Under the pieces are notes generated by a model. That model made no database searches. It saw only the letters and a program-made list of their open reading frames with translations, and was not told where the DNA came from. Positions 6,968 to 13,622 of a stretch of DNA of 15,051 bases are shown in pieces. Source of the stretch: an uncultured Caulobacterales bacterium (GTDB taxonomy: Bacteria; Pseudomonadota; Alphaproteobacteria; Caulobacterales; Maricaulaceae); the NCBI GenBank assembly GCA_937981945.1, contig CALJNJ010000242.1:1-15051 (forward strand). The letters are read 5' to 3'. How positions within the stretch are numbered: position 1 is the first letter of the stretch; each line of letters opens with the position of its first letter. The position numbers and the translations under genes are program-made.

Positions 6968-7474
6968 TTAGTAGGTCCGCTGCCAAATAACGTCATAGTC
7001 TTCAGCTGATGTGATCACTTGAACGCCGTAAAAGCCGCTTTGATTGATGCGAATGCGGTGCTGCCCATTAGTACGTCTGAGCCGTTGACGTTCTACCTCT
7101 TGGGGATCACATCTGAAAACTTCTAAAATCGGAACCGGTTTGCATTTGTAATAAACCAGTTCAGCCTTCGCGCCGCTTGGAAATTTGTAAACCGTTCTGA
7201 GCCCTTGTCCTGCTCTGAAATAAGTGCGCTTGGGCTTTAAAGCTTCCAATTCAGCGAACCTTCTATCTTCAATATCTTGCGGTTTAAGCTGAAACGCGGT
7301 CCGGTAATCGAAAAATGCAGGCAGATAGAAAATACATGAAAAGACTAAGGTGATCGCTAAGAAGAGTGTAAAGGCGGTTCCGACCAAGCGTCCGTTGGAC
7401 ATGGTGCGTTGTTGACCGAAAATTCCGGCCCATCGGCTTTTATTTCTTTTTATGGCGACCTTGTCAAAGCTCAT
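6968..7474 (-). CDS. Hypothetical protein with one membrane helix
   Basis: I do not recognise this 168-residue protein. It has a basic N-terminal stretch (residues 1-29), one strong hydrophobic helix at about residues 30-54, and then a polar domain that should face the periplasm by the positive-inside rule. The soluble part has a Lys/Arg- and aromatic-rich middle, two cysteines ten residues apart (Cys111 and Cys122, KCKPVP to FRCDP) that could form a disulfide, and a C-terminus rich in beta-forming residues (GFYGVQVITSAEDYDVIW). The ATG at 7474 has CGGAGA about six bases upstream; an internal ATG at residue 25 would also keep the helix. It is the last gene of the minus-strand purine/bolA/grxD run, 57 bases after grxD, just before the shared terminator. 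Any link to its neighbours is by position only. Confidence 0.75.
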   Translation of the reverse strand: MSFDKVAIKRNKSRWAGIFGQQRTMSNGRLVGTAFTLFLAITLVFSCIFYLPAFFDYRTAFQLKPQDIEDRRFAELEALKPKRTYFRAGQGLRTVYKFPSGAKAELVYYKCKPVPILEVFRCDPQEVERQRLRRTNGQHRIRINQSGFYGVQVITSAEDYDVIWQRTY

Positions 7475-7531
7475 GCGCTGTCTCCGAGAAGCGCAGGCAT
7501 TGAAACGGAGGAAGGTTAAAAGAGCATGAAT

Positions 7532-7861
7532 CTATGCAGAGAGAGGAATTTCCTTGTCGGCGAGTAAGGTTTTCAGCTCACCGGTTTCGAACATTTCGCG
7601 CATAATATCGCATCCGCCGATAAATTCGCCTTTGACGAAAATTTGCGGAATTGTCGGCCAATTATTGTAATCTTTTATGCCCTGGCGGATTTCAGGATCG
7701 TCCAAAACGTTGACGGATTCATAGTCAACGCCCAAATAATCTAATATTTGCACGACGGTAGATGAGAATCCGCATTGCGGAAAAACGGGCGTGCCTTTCA
7801 TGTAAAGCACCACGTTGTTTTCCGTGACGGTCTTTTTGATGGTTTCCAGTGCAGTCGACAT
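7532..7861 (-). CDS. grxD: Monothiol glutaredoxin, Grx4 (CGFS) type
   Basis: This 109-residue protein has the whole Grx4 pattern: YMKGTP with the glutathione-contacting lysine (Lys22), the active-site PQCGFSS with Cys30, then the [22 protein letters not shown] block, which holds the TIP cis-proline and the GG glutathione-binding turn. CGFS glutaredoxins are not general reductants. As dimers, or as heterodimers with BolA proteins, they hold a glutathione-ligated 2Fe-2S cluster and pass it on, acting in the cytoplasm. The bolA gene lies immediately upstream with a 27-base gap, matching that partnership. AAGG seven bases before the ATG is a usable ribosome-binding site. Confidence 0.96.
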   Translation of the reverse strand: MSTALETIKKTVTENNVVLYMKGTPVFPQCGFSSTVVQILDYLGVDYESVNVLDDPEIRQGIKDYNNWPTIPQIFVKGEFIGGCDIMREMFETGELKTLLADKEIPLSA

Positions 7862-7888
7862 AGTGATACCTTATTATGAGACGTTTAT

Positions 7889-8125
7889 TTAGGCGTCGGG
7901 GGTGCGGGTTTCAAGGGCAAGTGCATGTAAAACCCCGCCCATATTGCCTTTGAGCGCCGCGTAGACCATTTGATGTTGTTTTACGCGATTTATGCCTTCA
8001 AAGGCCTTACTGACCACGATGGCTTTATAATGATCGCCGTCTCCGGCCAAATCCGTGATCTCAACGACCGCATCCGGCAGAGCGTCTTTGATCATTCGTT
8101 CAATTTCTTCGGCTTTCATAGCCAT
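7889..8125 (-). CDS. bolA: BolA family protein
   Basis: This small 78-residue protein has the BolA fold, a compact class II KH-like domain. Diagnostic parts are the loop GDGDHYKAIVVS with His32 and the RVKQHQMVYAAL helix with His51, followed by HALALETRTP. The GDG-H loop is closer to the IbaG/YrbA branch than to E. coli BolA itself. Proteins of this branch bind CGFS glutaredoxins and share a 2Fe-2S cluster with them; His32 and His51 are candidate contact residues by family analogy. It lies between purL and grxD. Its strong AAGGAG overlaps the purL TAA stop, seven bases before the ATG, so purL-bolA coupling is likely. A DNA-binding role has been claimed for some BolA proteins, but nothing here tests it. 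Confidence 0.93.
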   Translation of the reverse strand: MAMKAEEIERMIKDALPDAVVEITDLAGDGDHYKAIVVSKAFEGINRVKQHQMVYAALKGNMGGVLHALALETRTPDA

Positions 8126-8135
8126 GAAAGTCTCC

Positions 8136-10337
8136 TTAAGACATCAGGTCGGGTAACCATGCCTCATAGGTAGCGCGAAGTTTGGACAGTTCAAGGTCCA
8201 GGCCGTCTTCACAAGTGAGTTTGTCGCCGCCAAACGTACCGATTTGGGTAACCGGAATGCCGAGGCCTTCTGCCGTTGACTTAATCGGGTTTACACTATT
8301 GGGGTCGACGGCCAAAAGATATCTGGCCTGGTCTTCGCCAAAATACCAGCCGCTCATCGCGCCGGAACCTGCAGGACGCGTTAAATGCAGTCCTTGAGCA
8401 GAGGATAATGCAATTTCCGTTGCCGCGACCAACATACCGCCGTCAGAACAATCATGCGCGGCGTGTATACGCCGATCCCGGATCAAGCGCCGGACATAAT
8501 CGCCGTGTCTTTTTTCCATTTTCAAATCGACAGGCGGCGGCGTGCCTTCCTCGCGGTTGGAAATCTCCCGCAGGAATAAAGAGGCGCCGATATGGCCTTT
8601 GGTTTCGCCCAGTAAAAGCAGAGCGTCGCCGTTCTTGGCGCCGGATACGGTGGTGTAGAAATCCAGATTCGGAATCAAACCAACGCCGCCGACAGCAGGT
8701 GTTGGCGGAATGGCCTGTCCGTTTGTTTCATTGTAAAGCGAGACATTTCCGGACACGACCGGATAATCAAAAGCCCGGCACGCTTCATTCATGCCTTCAA
8801 TACAGCCGACAAACTGACCCATAATTTCAGGTCTTTCGGGATTGCCGAAATTCAGGCAGTCCGTAATGGCGATAGGGTCGGCGCCGACGCAGGTCAAATT
8901 ACGCCATGTTTCCGCAACACATTGCTTGCCGCCTTCATAAGGGTCCGCATAGCAGTAACGGGGCGTGACGTCTGTCGTGATCGCAACGGCTTTGTTGCTG
9001 CCGTGAATGCGGACAATGGCCGCATCGCCGCCGCTTTGACTGGAATCGACAGTGTCCGTCATGACGTGGCGGTCATATTGCTCCCAAATCCAGCGTCTCG
9101 ACGACAGATCAGAAGATCCCATCATCTTCATGAGCGCAGAATTTAAATCTGTCAGGGCAAAGTTTTCCGCCTTTAAAACGTCTCGTTCCGGCGTGCTTAC
9201 ATATGGTCTGTCATAATTCGGCGCATCGTCTGCCAAGGGTGAAATAGGAATGTCACAAACCACATGCCCGCCATGGTTTAAGACGAGGCGACCCGTATCT
9301 GTCGTATGGCCGATTTGAGCGACATCCAATTCCCATTTATTGAATACGTCAAACGCCAATTGTTCTTTGCCGGGCTGTATCACCATCAGCATACGTTCCT
9401 GACTTTCTGACAACATCATTTCATAGGCGGTCATATTTTCTTCGCGCTGGGGCACATCATCCAGATTGAGCTCTATGCCGACGCCGCCTTTATCGGCCAT
9501 TTCAACCGATGAGGATGTGAGGCCGGCTGCGCCCATGTCTTGGATGGCGATAATGGCGTCGGTCGCCATTAATTCCATACAGGCTTCAATCAGAAGCTTT
9601 TCCGTAAACGGGTCACCAACCTGAACGGTCGGGCGCTTTTCATCACTGTCATCGTCAAATTCGGCTGAGGCCATCGTGGCGCCGTGAATACCGTCGCGGC
9701 CGGTTTTTGATCCGACATAAAAGATCGGATTTCCGACACCTTTTGCTGCTGAGTAGAAAACCTTGTCAGCTTTGGCGAGGCCGACACACATGGCGTTGAC
9801 CAAAATATTACCGTTATAACCTTTGTGGAAATTGGTCTCACCGCCCACAGTCGGAACGCCGACACAGTTTCCGTAGCCGCCAATGCCGGCCACCACGCCG
9901 TCAACCAGAGACTTGGTTTTGGGGTGGGAAGGATCGCCAAATCGCAAAGCGTTCATCAGGGCGATAGGGCGCGCGCCCATGGTAAACACGTCGCGCATAA
10001 TGCCCCCAACGCCGGTTGCGGCGCCCTGATAGGGTTCGATATATGACGGGTGGTTATGGCTTTCCATTTTGAAGATGATGGCGTCGCCGTCATCGATGTC
10101 GATCACACCTGCGTTTTCGCCGGGACCCTGAATAACCCGAGCGCCGGTCGTGAGAAACTTTCCCAAATGCCGGCGGGAAGATTTGTAAGAACAATGCTCT
10201 GACCACATGACGGAGAAAATCCCCAGTTCTGTCATATTTGGCGTACGGCCAACACGATCCAAAATAATTTGATATTCATCCGGTGACAGGCCGTGTTCGG
10301 CAACAATTTCCGGTGTTATTTCAACGGCTTGTGTCAT
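8136..10337 (-). CDS. purL: Phosphoribosylformylglycinamidine synthase large subunit PurL
   Basis: PurL is the ATP-dependent synthetase subunit that converts FGAR to FGAM using ammonia delivered by PurQ. The 733 residues match the small (PurSQL-type) form, not the fused form of about 1300 residues. Motifs seen are [13 protein letters not shown] at about residues 46-58, [20 protein letters not shown] at 71-90, the MESHNHPS catalytic block at 91-98, then [18 protein letters not shown] and, further on, [13 protein letters not shown]. Later blocks include [21 protein letters not shown] and the [14 protein letters not shown] segment of the second AIRS-like half. Its ATG overlaps the purQ stop by one base (TAATG), the arrangement expected for stoichiometric subunits. 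The bolA ribosome-binding site overlaps its own stop. No odd residues were noticed. Confidence 0.97.
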   Translation of the reverse strand: MTQAVEITPEIVAEHGLSPDEYQIILDRVGRTPNMTELGIFSVMWSEHCSYKSSRRHLGKFLTTGARVIQGPGENAGVIDIDDGDAIIFKMESHNHPSYIEPYQGAATGVGGIMRDVFTMGARPIALMNALRFGDPSHPKTKSLVDGVVAGIGGYGNCVGVPTVGGETNFHKGYNGNILVNAMCVGLAKADKVFYSAAKGVGNPIFYVGSKTGRDGIHGATMASAEFDDDSDEKRPTVQVGDPFTEKLLIEACMELMATDAIIAIQDMGAAGLTSSSVEMADKGGVGIELNLDDVPQREENMTAYEMMLSESQERMLMVIQPGKEQLAFDVFNKWELDVAQIGHTTDTGRLVLNHGGHVVCDIPISPLADDAPNYDRPYVSTPERDVLKAENFALTDLNSALMKMMGSSDLSSRRWIWEQYDRHVMTDTVDSSQSGGDAAIVRIHGSNKAVAITTDVTPRYCYADPYEGGKQCVAETWRNLTCVGADPIAITDCLNFGNPERPEIMGQFVGCIEGMNEACRAFDYPVVSGNVSLYNETNGQAIPPTPAVGGVGLIPNLDFYTTVSGAKNGDALLLLGETKGHIGASLFLREISNREEGTPPPVDLKMEKRHGDYVRRLIRDRRIHAAHDCSDGGMLVAATEIALSSAQGLHLTRPAGSGAMSGWYFGEDQARYLLAVDPNSVNPIKSTAEGLGIPVTQIGTFGGDKLTCEDGLDLELSKLRATYEAWLPDLMS

Positions 10338-10999
10338 TAAATTGACTCGATAATAGATTTAAAAAGATTGATGCCATCCGTGCCGCCATGGAGCGGATCG
10401 ATCGCGCGCTCCGGATGGGGCATCATGCCGAATACATTGCCGGCTTCGTTGCAAATTCCGGCGATATCTCTGGCAGATCCGTTCGGATTGTCCTCATATT
10501 TGAACAGAACGCGTCCGGACTTTTCCAGCTTGTTGAGCGTCGCATCATCGGCAAAATAATTGCCGTCATGGTGAGCAACCGGGAATGTAACATTAGCGGT
10601 TGAACCATAGGCTGACGTAAAGCGCGAATTCCCGTTTGTGATTTTGAGCTTTTCCGGCCGACAGACAAATTTCAGTCCTTTGTTTCGCATCAGCGCGCCC
10701 GGCAATAATCCGGTTTCCGTCAGAATTTGAAACCCGTTACAAAATCCTGCGACCGGCAAGCCTTTTTCAGCTTTCGTAACAATATCTTTCACAATGGGTG
10801 ACCGAGCCGCCATGGCACCTGATCTCCGATAATCGCCATAGGAAAAGCCGCCCGGAATGACCACAAAATCCACATCGGACGGGACTTCGGTATCCCGGTG
10901 CCAAATCATTTGGGCTTTATGTCCGGTGATTTTTTCAAGGGCGACGGCTGCATCCCTGTCGCAATTTGATGCGGGGAAAACAATGACGGCGGTTTTCAT
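10337..10999 (-). CDS. purQ: Phosphoribosylformylglycinamidine synthase glutaminase subunit PurQ
   Basis: PurQ is the class I glutamine amidotransferase that supplies ammonia to PurL. It is 220 residues long. The nucleophile is Cys87 in GFCNGFQIL, and the His195 and Glu197 pair of the triad is in [11 protein letters not shown]. The start [12 protein letters not shown] and the oxyanion segment PGGFSYGDY are typical. After GDY most homologues I recall have LR(C/S)GA; here it reads RRSGA (Arg58, Arg59, Ser60), a modest substitution. The gene starts three bases downstream of the purS stop and ends in a one-base overlap with purL, so all three subunits are surely on one transcript. AGG in GAGGCC, within the purS end, lies about nine bases before its ATG. 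Confidence 0.96.
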   Translation of the reverse strand: MKTAVIVFPASNCDRDAAVALEKITGHKAQMIWHRDTEVPSDVDFVVIPGGFSYGDYRRSGAMAARSPIVKDIVTKAEKGLPVAGFCNGFQILTETGLLPGALMRNKGLKFVCRPEKLKITNGNSRFTSAYGSTANVTFPVAHHDGNYFADDATLNKLEKSGRVLFKYEDNPNGSARDIAGICNEAGNVFGMMPHPERAIDPLHGGTDGINLFKSIIESI

Positions 11000-11002
11000 G
11001 GC

Positions 11003-11245
11003 TTAGGCCTCTATGTCGATGCGATAGCTTTCGATCACGGTATTGGCGAGAAGCTTCTCGCACATTTCTTTGACCCGCTCTTCGGCCTTTCCGGCGTCTT
11101 TCTCTTTCAGATCAAGTTCAATGACTTTGCCTTGGCGTGCAGCAGAGACTTCGCCAAAACCTAAATCTGACAAAGACCGGGCGATCGCTCGGCCCTGTGG
11201 ATCCAAAACACCCGGTTTCAATCCGATATGCACGATGGCTTTCAT
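11003..11245 (-). CDS. purS: Phosphoribosylformylglycinamidine synthase subunit PurS
   Basis: PurS is the small structural subunit that bridges PurQ and PurL and opens the ammonia path in the split FGAM synthase. The 80 residues match its short alpha/beta sandwich: the strand KAIVHIGLKPGVLDPQGRAI, the helix SLSDLGFGEVSAARQGK, then IELDLKE, an acidic/basic helix, and the ending LLANTVIESYRIDIEA. Those opening and closing phrases are close to the family consensus. AAAGGA lies about seven bases before the ATG, in the 11-base gap after purC. Order and spacing (purC-purS-purQ-purL) are those of the standard alphaproteobacterial purine operon. Confidence 0.95.
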   Translation of the reverse strand: MKAIVHIGLKPGVLDPQGRAIARSLSDLGFGEVSAARQGKVIELDLKEKDAGKAEERVKEMCEKLLANTVIESYRIDIEA

Positions 11246-11256
11246 GAGCAGTCCTT

Positions 11257-12027
11257 TTATTTATCGCCGGTAACGACCGACAGGTTAGGCGGTGTTCCGG
11301 GATTGGGTTTGATGATGCCGAGACGCATGGCAACTTCGTTGTAAGCTTCAGTAACATCGCCCAAATCACGGCGGAAACGGTCTTTGTCGAGTTTCTTATC
11401 GGTCTCGCTGTCCCATAGACGACAACTGTCCGGGCTGATTTCATCTGCCAAAACGACCTGATGTCCGTCGGGCGTGGCAAGACGGCCAAACTCAATTTTA
11501 AAATCAATCAGGCGAATACCGATTCCGGCGAATAAACCCAACATGAAATCATTGATCCGCAGTGTCATGCCGATGATTTCGTCCAGTTCGTCCTGAGTCG
11601 CCCATCCAAAGGCGTGAATATGTTCTTCGGCCAGTAGGGGATCACCCAAATCGTCGCGTTTGAGGCAAAACTCAACAATAGACCGCGGCAGTTTTTCGCC
11701 TTCTTCGATTCCCAATCGTTTTGACATGGTGCCCGCAGCAACATTACGACAAATCACTTCCAGGGGAATAATTTCGACTTTTTTGATCAATTGCTCGCGC
11801 ATATTAACCCGTTTGATAAAATGGGTCGGAATGCCGATCTCGCCAAGGCGCAGCATCATATATTCAGAAATTCGATTATTGAGCACGCCTTTGCCGTCCA
11901 AGGTAGCCTTTTTCTGGGCATTAAATGCCGTGGCGTCATCCTTGAAATATTGGATTAAAGTTCCGGGTTCAGGTCCTTCGTAAAGGATCTTGGCCTTTCC
12001 TTCATAGATTTGTTTTCGGCGGCTCAT
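11257..12027 (-). CDS. purC: Phosphoribosylaminoimidazole-succinocarboxamide synthase (SAICAR synthetase) PurC
   Basis: PurC condenses CAIR with aspartate, using ATP, to give SAICAR. The 256-residue protein has the opening [16 protein letters not shown] (nucleotide-binding hairpin), [20 protein letters not shown], then [13 protein letters not shown], the strand-helix [12 protein letters not shown] and the signature [14 protein letters not shown]. The start at 12027 was chosen because AAAGGAG sits five bases upstream and the family begins here; an in-frame ATG at 12087 would add 20 residues with no family match and would run through the proposed promoter. Cys in the EVICRNV block (often Val) is a small oddity. 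PurC leads the operon purC-purS-purQ-purL-bolA-grxD and is divergent from the ATPase zeta subunit gene. Confidence 0.97.
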   Translation of the reverse strand: MSRRKQIYEGKAKILYEGPEPGTLIQYFKDDATAFNAQKKATLDGKGVLNNRISEYMMLRLGEIGIPTHFIKRVNMREQLIKKVEIIPLEVICRNVAAGTMSKRLGIEEGEKLPRSIVEFCLKRDDLGDPLLAEEHIHAFGWATQDELDEIIGMTLRINDFMLGLFAGIGIRLIDFKIEFGRLATPDGHQVVLADEISPDSCRLWDSETDKKLDKDRFRRDLGDVTEAYNEVAMRLGIIKPNPGTPPNLSVVTGDK

Positions 12028-12052
12028 AAGCGCTCCTTTAAGCCGTATCAGA

Positions 12053-12075
12053 CCCGGCCGGGCCGTTAAAACGGC
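12053..12075. repeat. Two adjacent palindromes in the purC leader
   Basis: CCCGGCCGGG (12053-12062) is a perfect 10-base palindrome. GCCGTT (12062-12067) and AACGGC (12070-12075) pair around two bases. Both lie between the proposed purC -10 box and the ribosome-binding site, at or just after the expected transcription start. They could be operator half-sites or leader RNA structure; no regulator is assigned. Confidence 0.4.
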
Positions 12076-12104
12076 GCTATAGCCCAAGCCGGTGGCAGCG
12101 GCAA
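12076..12104 (-). promoter_or_regulatory. Candidate promoter for the purC operon
   Basis: Read on the minus strand, TTGCCG (12104-12099) and TATAGC (12081-12076) are separated by exactly 17 bases, each matching 4 of 6 consensus bases. The predicted start near 12069 leaves a leader of about 40 bases before the purC ATG. A modest match supported mainly by its position. Confidence 0.4.
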
Positions 12105-12127
12105 TGAAATTAACTGTCAGTTGTGCC

Positions 12128-12160
12128 GATTCTTCGTTGAGAATCCATACGGAAATACCT
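12128..12160 (+). promoter_or_regulatory. Candidate zeta-subunit promoter overlapped by a GANTC inverted repeat
   Basis: GATTCT (12128-12133) and AGAATC (12140-12145) form a 6-base inverted repeat; each arm contains a GANTC site, and a third GANTC lies at 12181-12185. TTGAGA (12138-12143) is a good -35 box that overlaps the right arm; 17 bases on, at 12161-12166, the sequence TACATG is only a weak -10 box. In alphaproteobacteria GANTC is the CcrM target and methylation can influence GcrA-dependent promoters, so cell-cycle control is conceivable. Confidence 0.3.
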
Positions 12161-12201
12161 ACATGATGGGCATAAATACCGAATCTTACCGGAGTTACTG
12201 A

Positions 12202-12525
12202 ATGAAAGCGTTCGACGACAAAGAAAAAGCAGCCGAAAAGAAGTTTGTACTGGCTGCTGAAGAAGAATTCAAAGCTGAGGCGCGGCGGAATAAGAAGCTG
12301 GCGGTCTGGGCAGCCGAATTGATGAATAAAGATGCCGAAGAATCCAAGAAATATGTCACGGAGGTCATAATGGCCGACATGGAAGAGGCCGGCGATGATG
12401 ATGTTTTTCGCAAGTTAAAGACCGACTTCACAGCGGCCGGCGTGGAAATAACCGATGTTTCACTCCGCGATAAAATGAAAGCCTTCCTATTGGAAGCTCG
12501 CGAAGAAATTTCTGAAGGCCGCTAA
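12202..12525 (+). CDS. ATPase inhibitor subunit zeta (DUF1476 family)
   Basis: This 107-residue, highly charged, all-helical protein matches DUF1476, the zeta subunit that inhibits ATP hydrolysis by the F1Fo-ATPase in alphaproteobacteria such as Paracoccus. Family features are the opening [12 protein letters not shown] (the N-terminal region that enters F1 in the known inhibitor), [15 protein letters not shown], and the core [15 protein letters not shown], followed by a C-terminal helix. Length is normal. GGAG eight bases before the ATG supports the start. It is divergent from purC, a neighbour arrangement I recall from other alphaproteobacteria, and none of the ATP synthase structural genes are nearby. 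Inhibition of ATP hydrolysis is established only for some members; in others the effect is weak, so strength here is unknown. Confidence 0.9.
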   Translation: MKAFDDKEKAAEKKFVLAAEEEFKAEARRNKKLAVWAAELMNKDAEESKKYVTEVIMADMEEAGDDDVFRKLKTDFTAAGVEITDVSLRDKMKAFLLEAREEISEGR

Positions 12526-12540
12526 GGCCTTCAATTTTAC
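12513..12540. terminator. Terminator overlapping the zeta-subunit stop codon
   Basis: TGAAGGCC (12513-12520) and GGCCTTCA (12526-12533) form a perfect 8-base stem with a GCTAA loop, followed by ATTTTA. The loop holds the TAA stop, so the hairpin begins inside the coding sequence. It is also 3' of the converging thioredoxin-like gene (stop at 12537), although the T-tract on that side is poor. Confidence 0.7.
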
Positions 12541-12992
12541 TGCGGATAATTAGGGGCAGGGCAAGTTGTGTCCTGCAAGGTCTGATTCGTGACCGCATAG
12601 GTTTTCAAATTCTTGATATGCATGGCCATGGCGCCCGCGTCATAAACCAGGTTTACACAGCCCAAAGTTCGCTTCGTATCGGCGTCAATGATGGCCGCAA
12701 AGCCCGTGACACCCATCCAGCTGTTATACTGAGGGACAATGTCACGATCAAAAGCTCTGTGAGCGCTCATTTCCGATAAGCTCGGTGTTGTAATATCAAC
12801 GGTCACATATTCGATCGAAGGATCGTTGAGCTGTGTCAGTGCCTGATTTAGGCTGGGCTCAACGATTTTGCACGGACCGCACCAATCCGCTCTGAACATA
12901 ACGACATAAAGGTCCGTCGATGTTGGCGCATAGGCTTGTGATGTGGCGGTAGCGCCCATCAAAAGGGACAATGATAATAAAAGCTTTTTCAC
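12537..12992 (-). CDS. Exported thioredoxin-like protein with a WCGPC active site
   Basis: The 151-residue protein starts with a clear signal peptide (KKLLLSLSLLMGATATSQAYA, cleavage near residue 22) and so should act outside the cytoplasm. A thioredoxin strand, YVVMFRADWCGPCK, puts the redox pair at Cys38 and Cys41. Beyond it the match to standard thioredoxin is loose: the expected cis-proline position in the GVTGFAAIID strand is alanine (Ala99), and the link between has the block AHRAFDRDIVPQYNSW. Two extra cysteines (Cys112 in LGCV, Cys144 in TTCPAPN) may form a structural disulfide. The start is GTG with GAGG six bases upstream. The upstream neighbour on the same strand is its paralogue, from which it is separated by a terminator. 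Substrate and direction (oxidant or reductant) cannot be told. Confidence 0.8.
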   Translation of the reverse strand: MKKLLLSLSLLMGATATSQAYAPTSTDLYVVMFRADWCGPCKIVEPSLNQALTQLNDPSIEYVTVDITTPSLSEMSAHRAFDRDIVPQYNSWMGVTGFAAIIDADTKRTLGCVNLVYDAGAMAMHIKNLKTYAVTNQTLQDTTCPAPNYPQ

Positions 12993-13059
12993 GCTAACCT
13001 CATTATTTTGTTTCGGGATCTTTTAATGCCCCGTTTTGGAAATTTCATCAGTCTTATAC

Positions 13060-13088
13060 AGTATATTGAATAACAGTTCCGTGAACAA
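13060..13088 (-). promoter_or_regulatory. Candidate promoter for the WCGPC thioredoxin-like gene
   Basis: On the minus strand TTGTTC (13088-13083) and TATACT (13065-13060) are 17 bases apart; the -10 box matches 5 of 6 consensus bases, the -35 box only 3. The -10 box is part of a small palindrome, TATAC-T-GTATA. The predicted leader is about 60 bases. The upstream gene ends in a terminator, so a separate promoter is needed. Confidence 0.4.
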
Positions 13089-13113
13089 AAAAACCGGATG
13101 CAGAGCATCCGGT
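13087..13113 (-). terminator. Strong Rho-independent terminator between the two thioredoxin-like genes
   Basis: Read on the minus strand, ACCGGATGC (13113-13105) and GCATCCGGT (13101-13093) form a perfect 9-base stem with a three-base loop, followed directly by seven T residues counting the last stem base. It begins 26 bases after the stop codon at 13140 and uncouples the two paralogous genes. Confidence 0.92.
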
Positions 13114-13139
13114 CTGATGACTGTAAATATTGTCTTCGA

Positions 13140-13622
13140 TTACATTCCGGGGTCAACATTGTGCGCTGCAGGGCAACGTGTTGACTTTGAACGCGTAGAC
13201 GCGTTTGACATGTAACCTGAGCCGGCAGCTTGTGACGACATTTTGCGAACTTGTTCAGCGATTTCGGCTGAAGAGAAGTTGCTGTCGACGCAGCCGATAA
13301 CGCGCTTGGAGCGGGCGTCAATGACAGCCGCGAAGCCCGGAAGGCCTACCCATTTGTTGAAAACAGGAACGATATCGCGATCAAAGGCTTCATGGGCACT
13401 TTTTTCCCATTTTGCAGCGTTTGATGTGTCGATTGTGACCTGTTCGATATTGCCGCCTACCATAGAAAGAGCTGACATCAGCTCATAGTCGAGCTTTTGG
13501 CTCTCAGCGCTTTTGTCACTGCGGAAGTTTACGACATATACGTCAGGGGAGTTTGCGAAAGCATTTGCCCCGAAAGCGGCCGTTAAAGCTGTGGCGCTTA
13601 AAAATGCAACGAGTTTTTTCAT
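13140..13622 (-). CDS. Exported thioredoxin-like paralogue lacking the active-site cysteines
   Basis: This 160-residue protein is a diverged tandem paralogue of its downstream neighbour. Both have an MKKL signal peptide (cleavage here near residue 23), the strand YVVxFRxD, the block AHxAFDRDIVPxxNxWxG, then GFAAxIDAxxKRxxGCV, and a C-terminal TxCPA. Where the neighbour has Trp37-Cys38-Gly-Pro-Cys41, this protein has Lys37-Ser38-Ala-Glu-Ser41, so both redox cysteines are serine and dithiol chemistry at that site is impossible. The other two cysteines (Cys111, Cys150) are kept. The cis-proline position is again alanine (Ala98). The frame is intact, which argues against a pseudogene. A binding, chaperone-like or structural envelope role is possible, but this is inference. 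The ribosome-binding site before the ATG is weak. Confidence 0.75.
   Translation of the reverse strand: MKKLVAFLSATALTAAFGANAFANSPDVYVVNFRSDKSAESQKLDYELMSALSMVGGNIEQVTIDTSNAAKWEKSAHEAFDRDIVPVFNKWVGLPGFAAVIDARSKRVIGCVDSNFSSAEIAEQVRKMSSQAAGSGYMSNASTRSKSTRCPAAHNVDPGM

Noticed and set aside
12028..12087. N-terminal extension of PurC from an ATG at 12087
   Set aside because: The 20 added residues have no family match, the extension runs through the proposed -10 box, and the ATG at 12027 has AAAGGAG at good spacing and the conserved PurC N-terminus.
13140..13622. Pseudogene status for the Cys-less thioredoxin-like gene
   Set aside because: The frame is intact, the signal peptide and conserved blocks are kept, and the gene has its own strong terminator; precise Ser-for-Cys changes at both positions look like function change, not decay.
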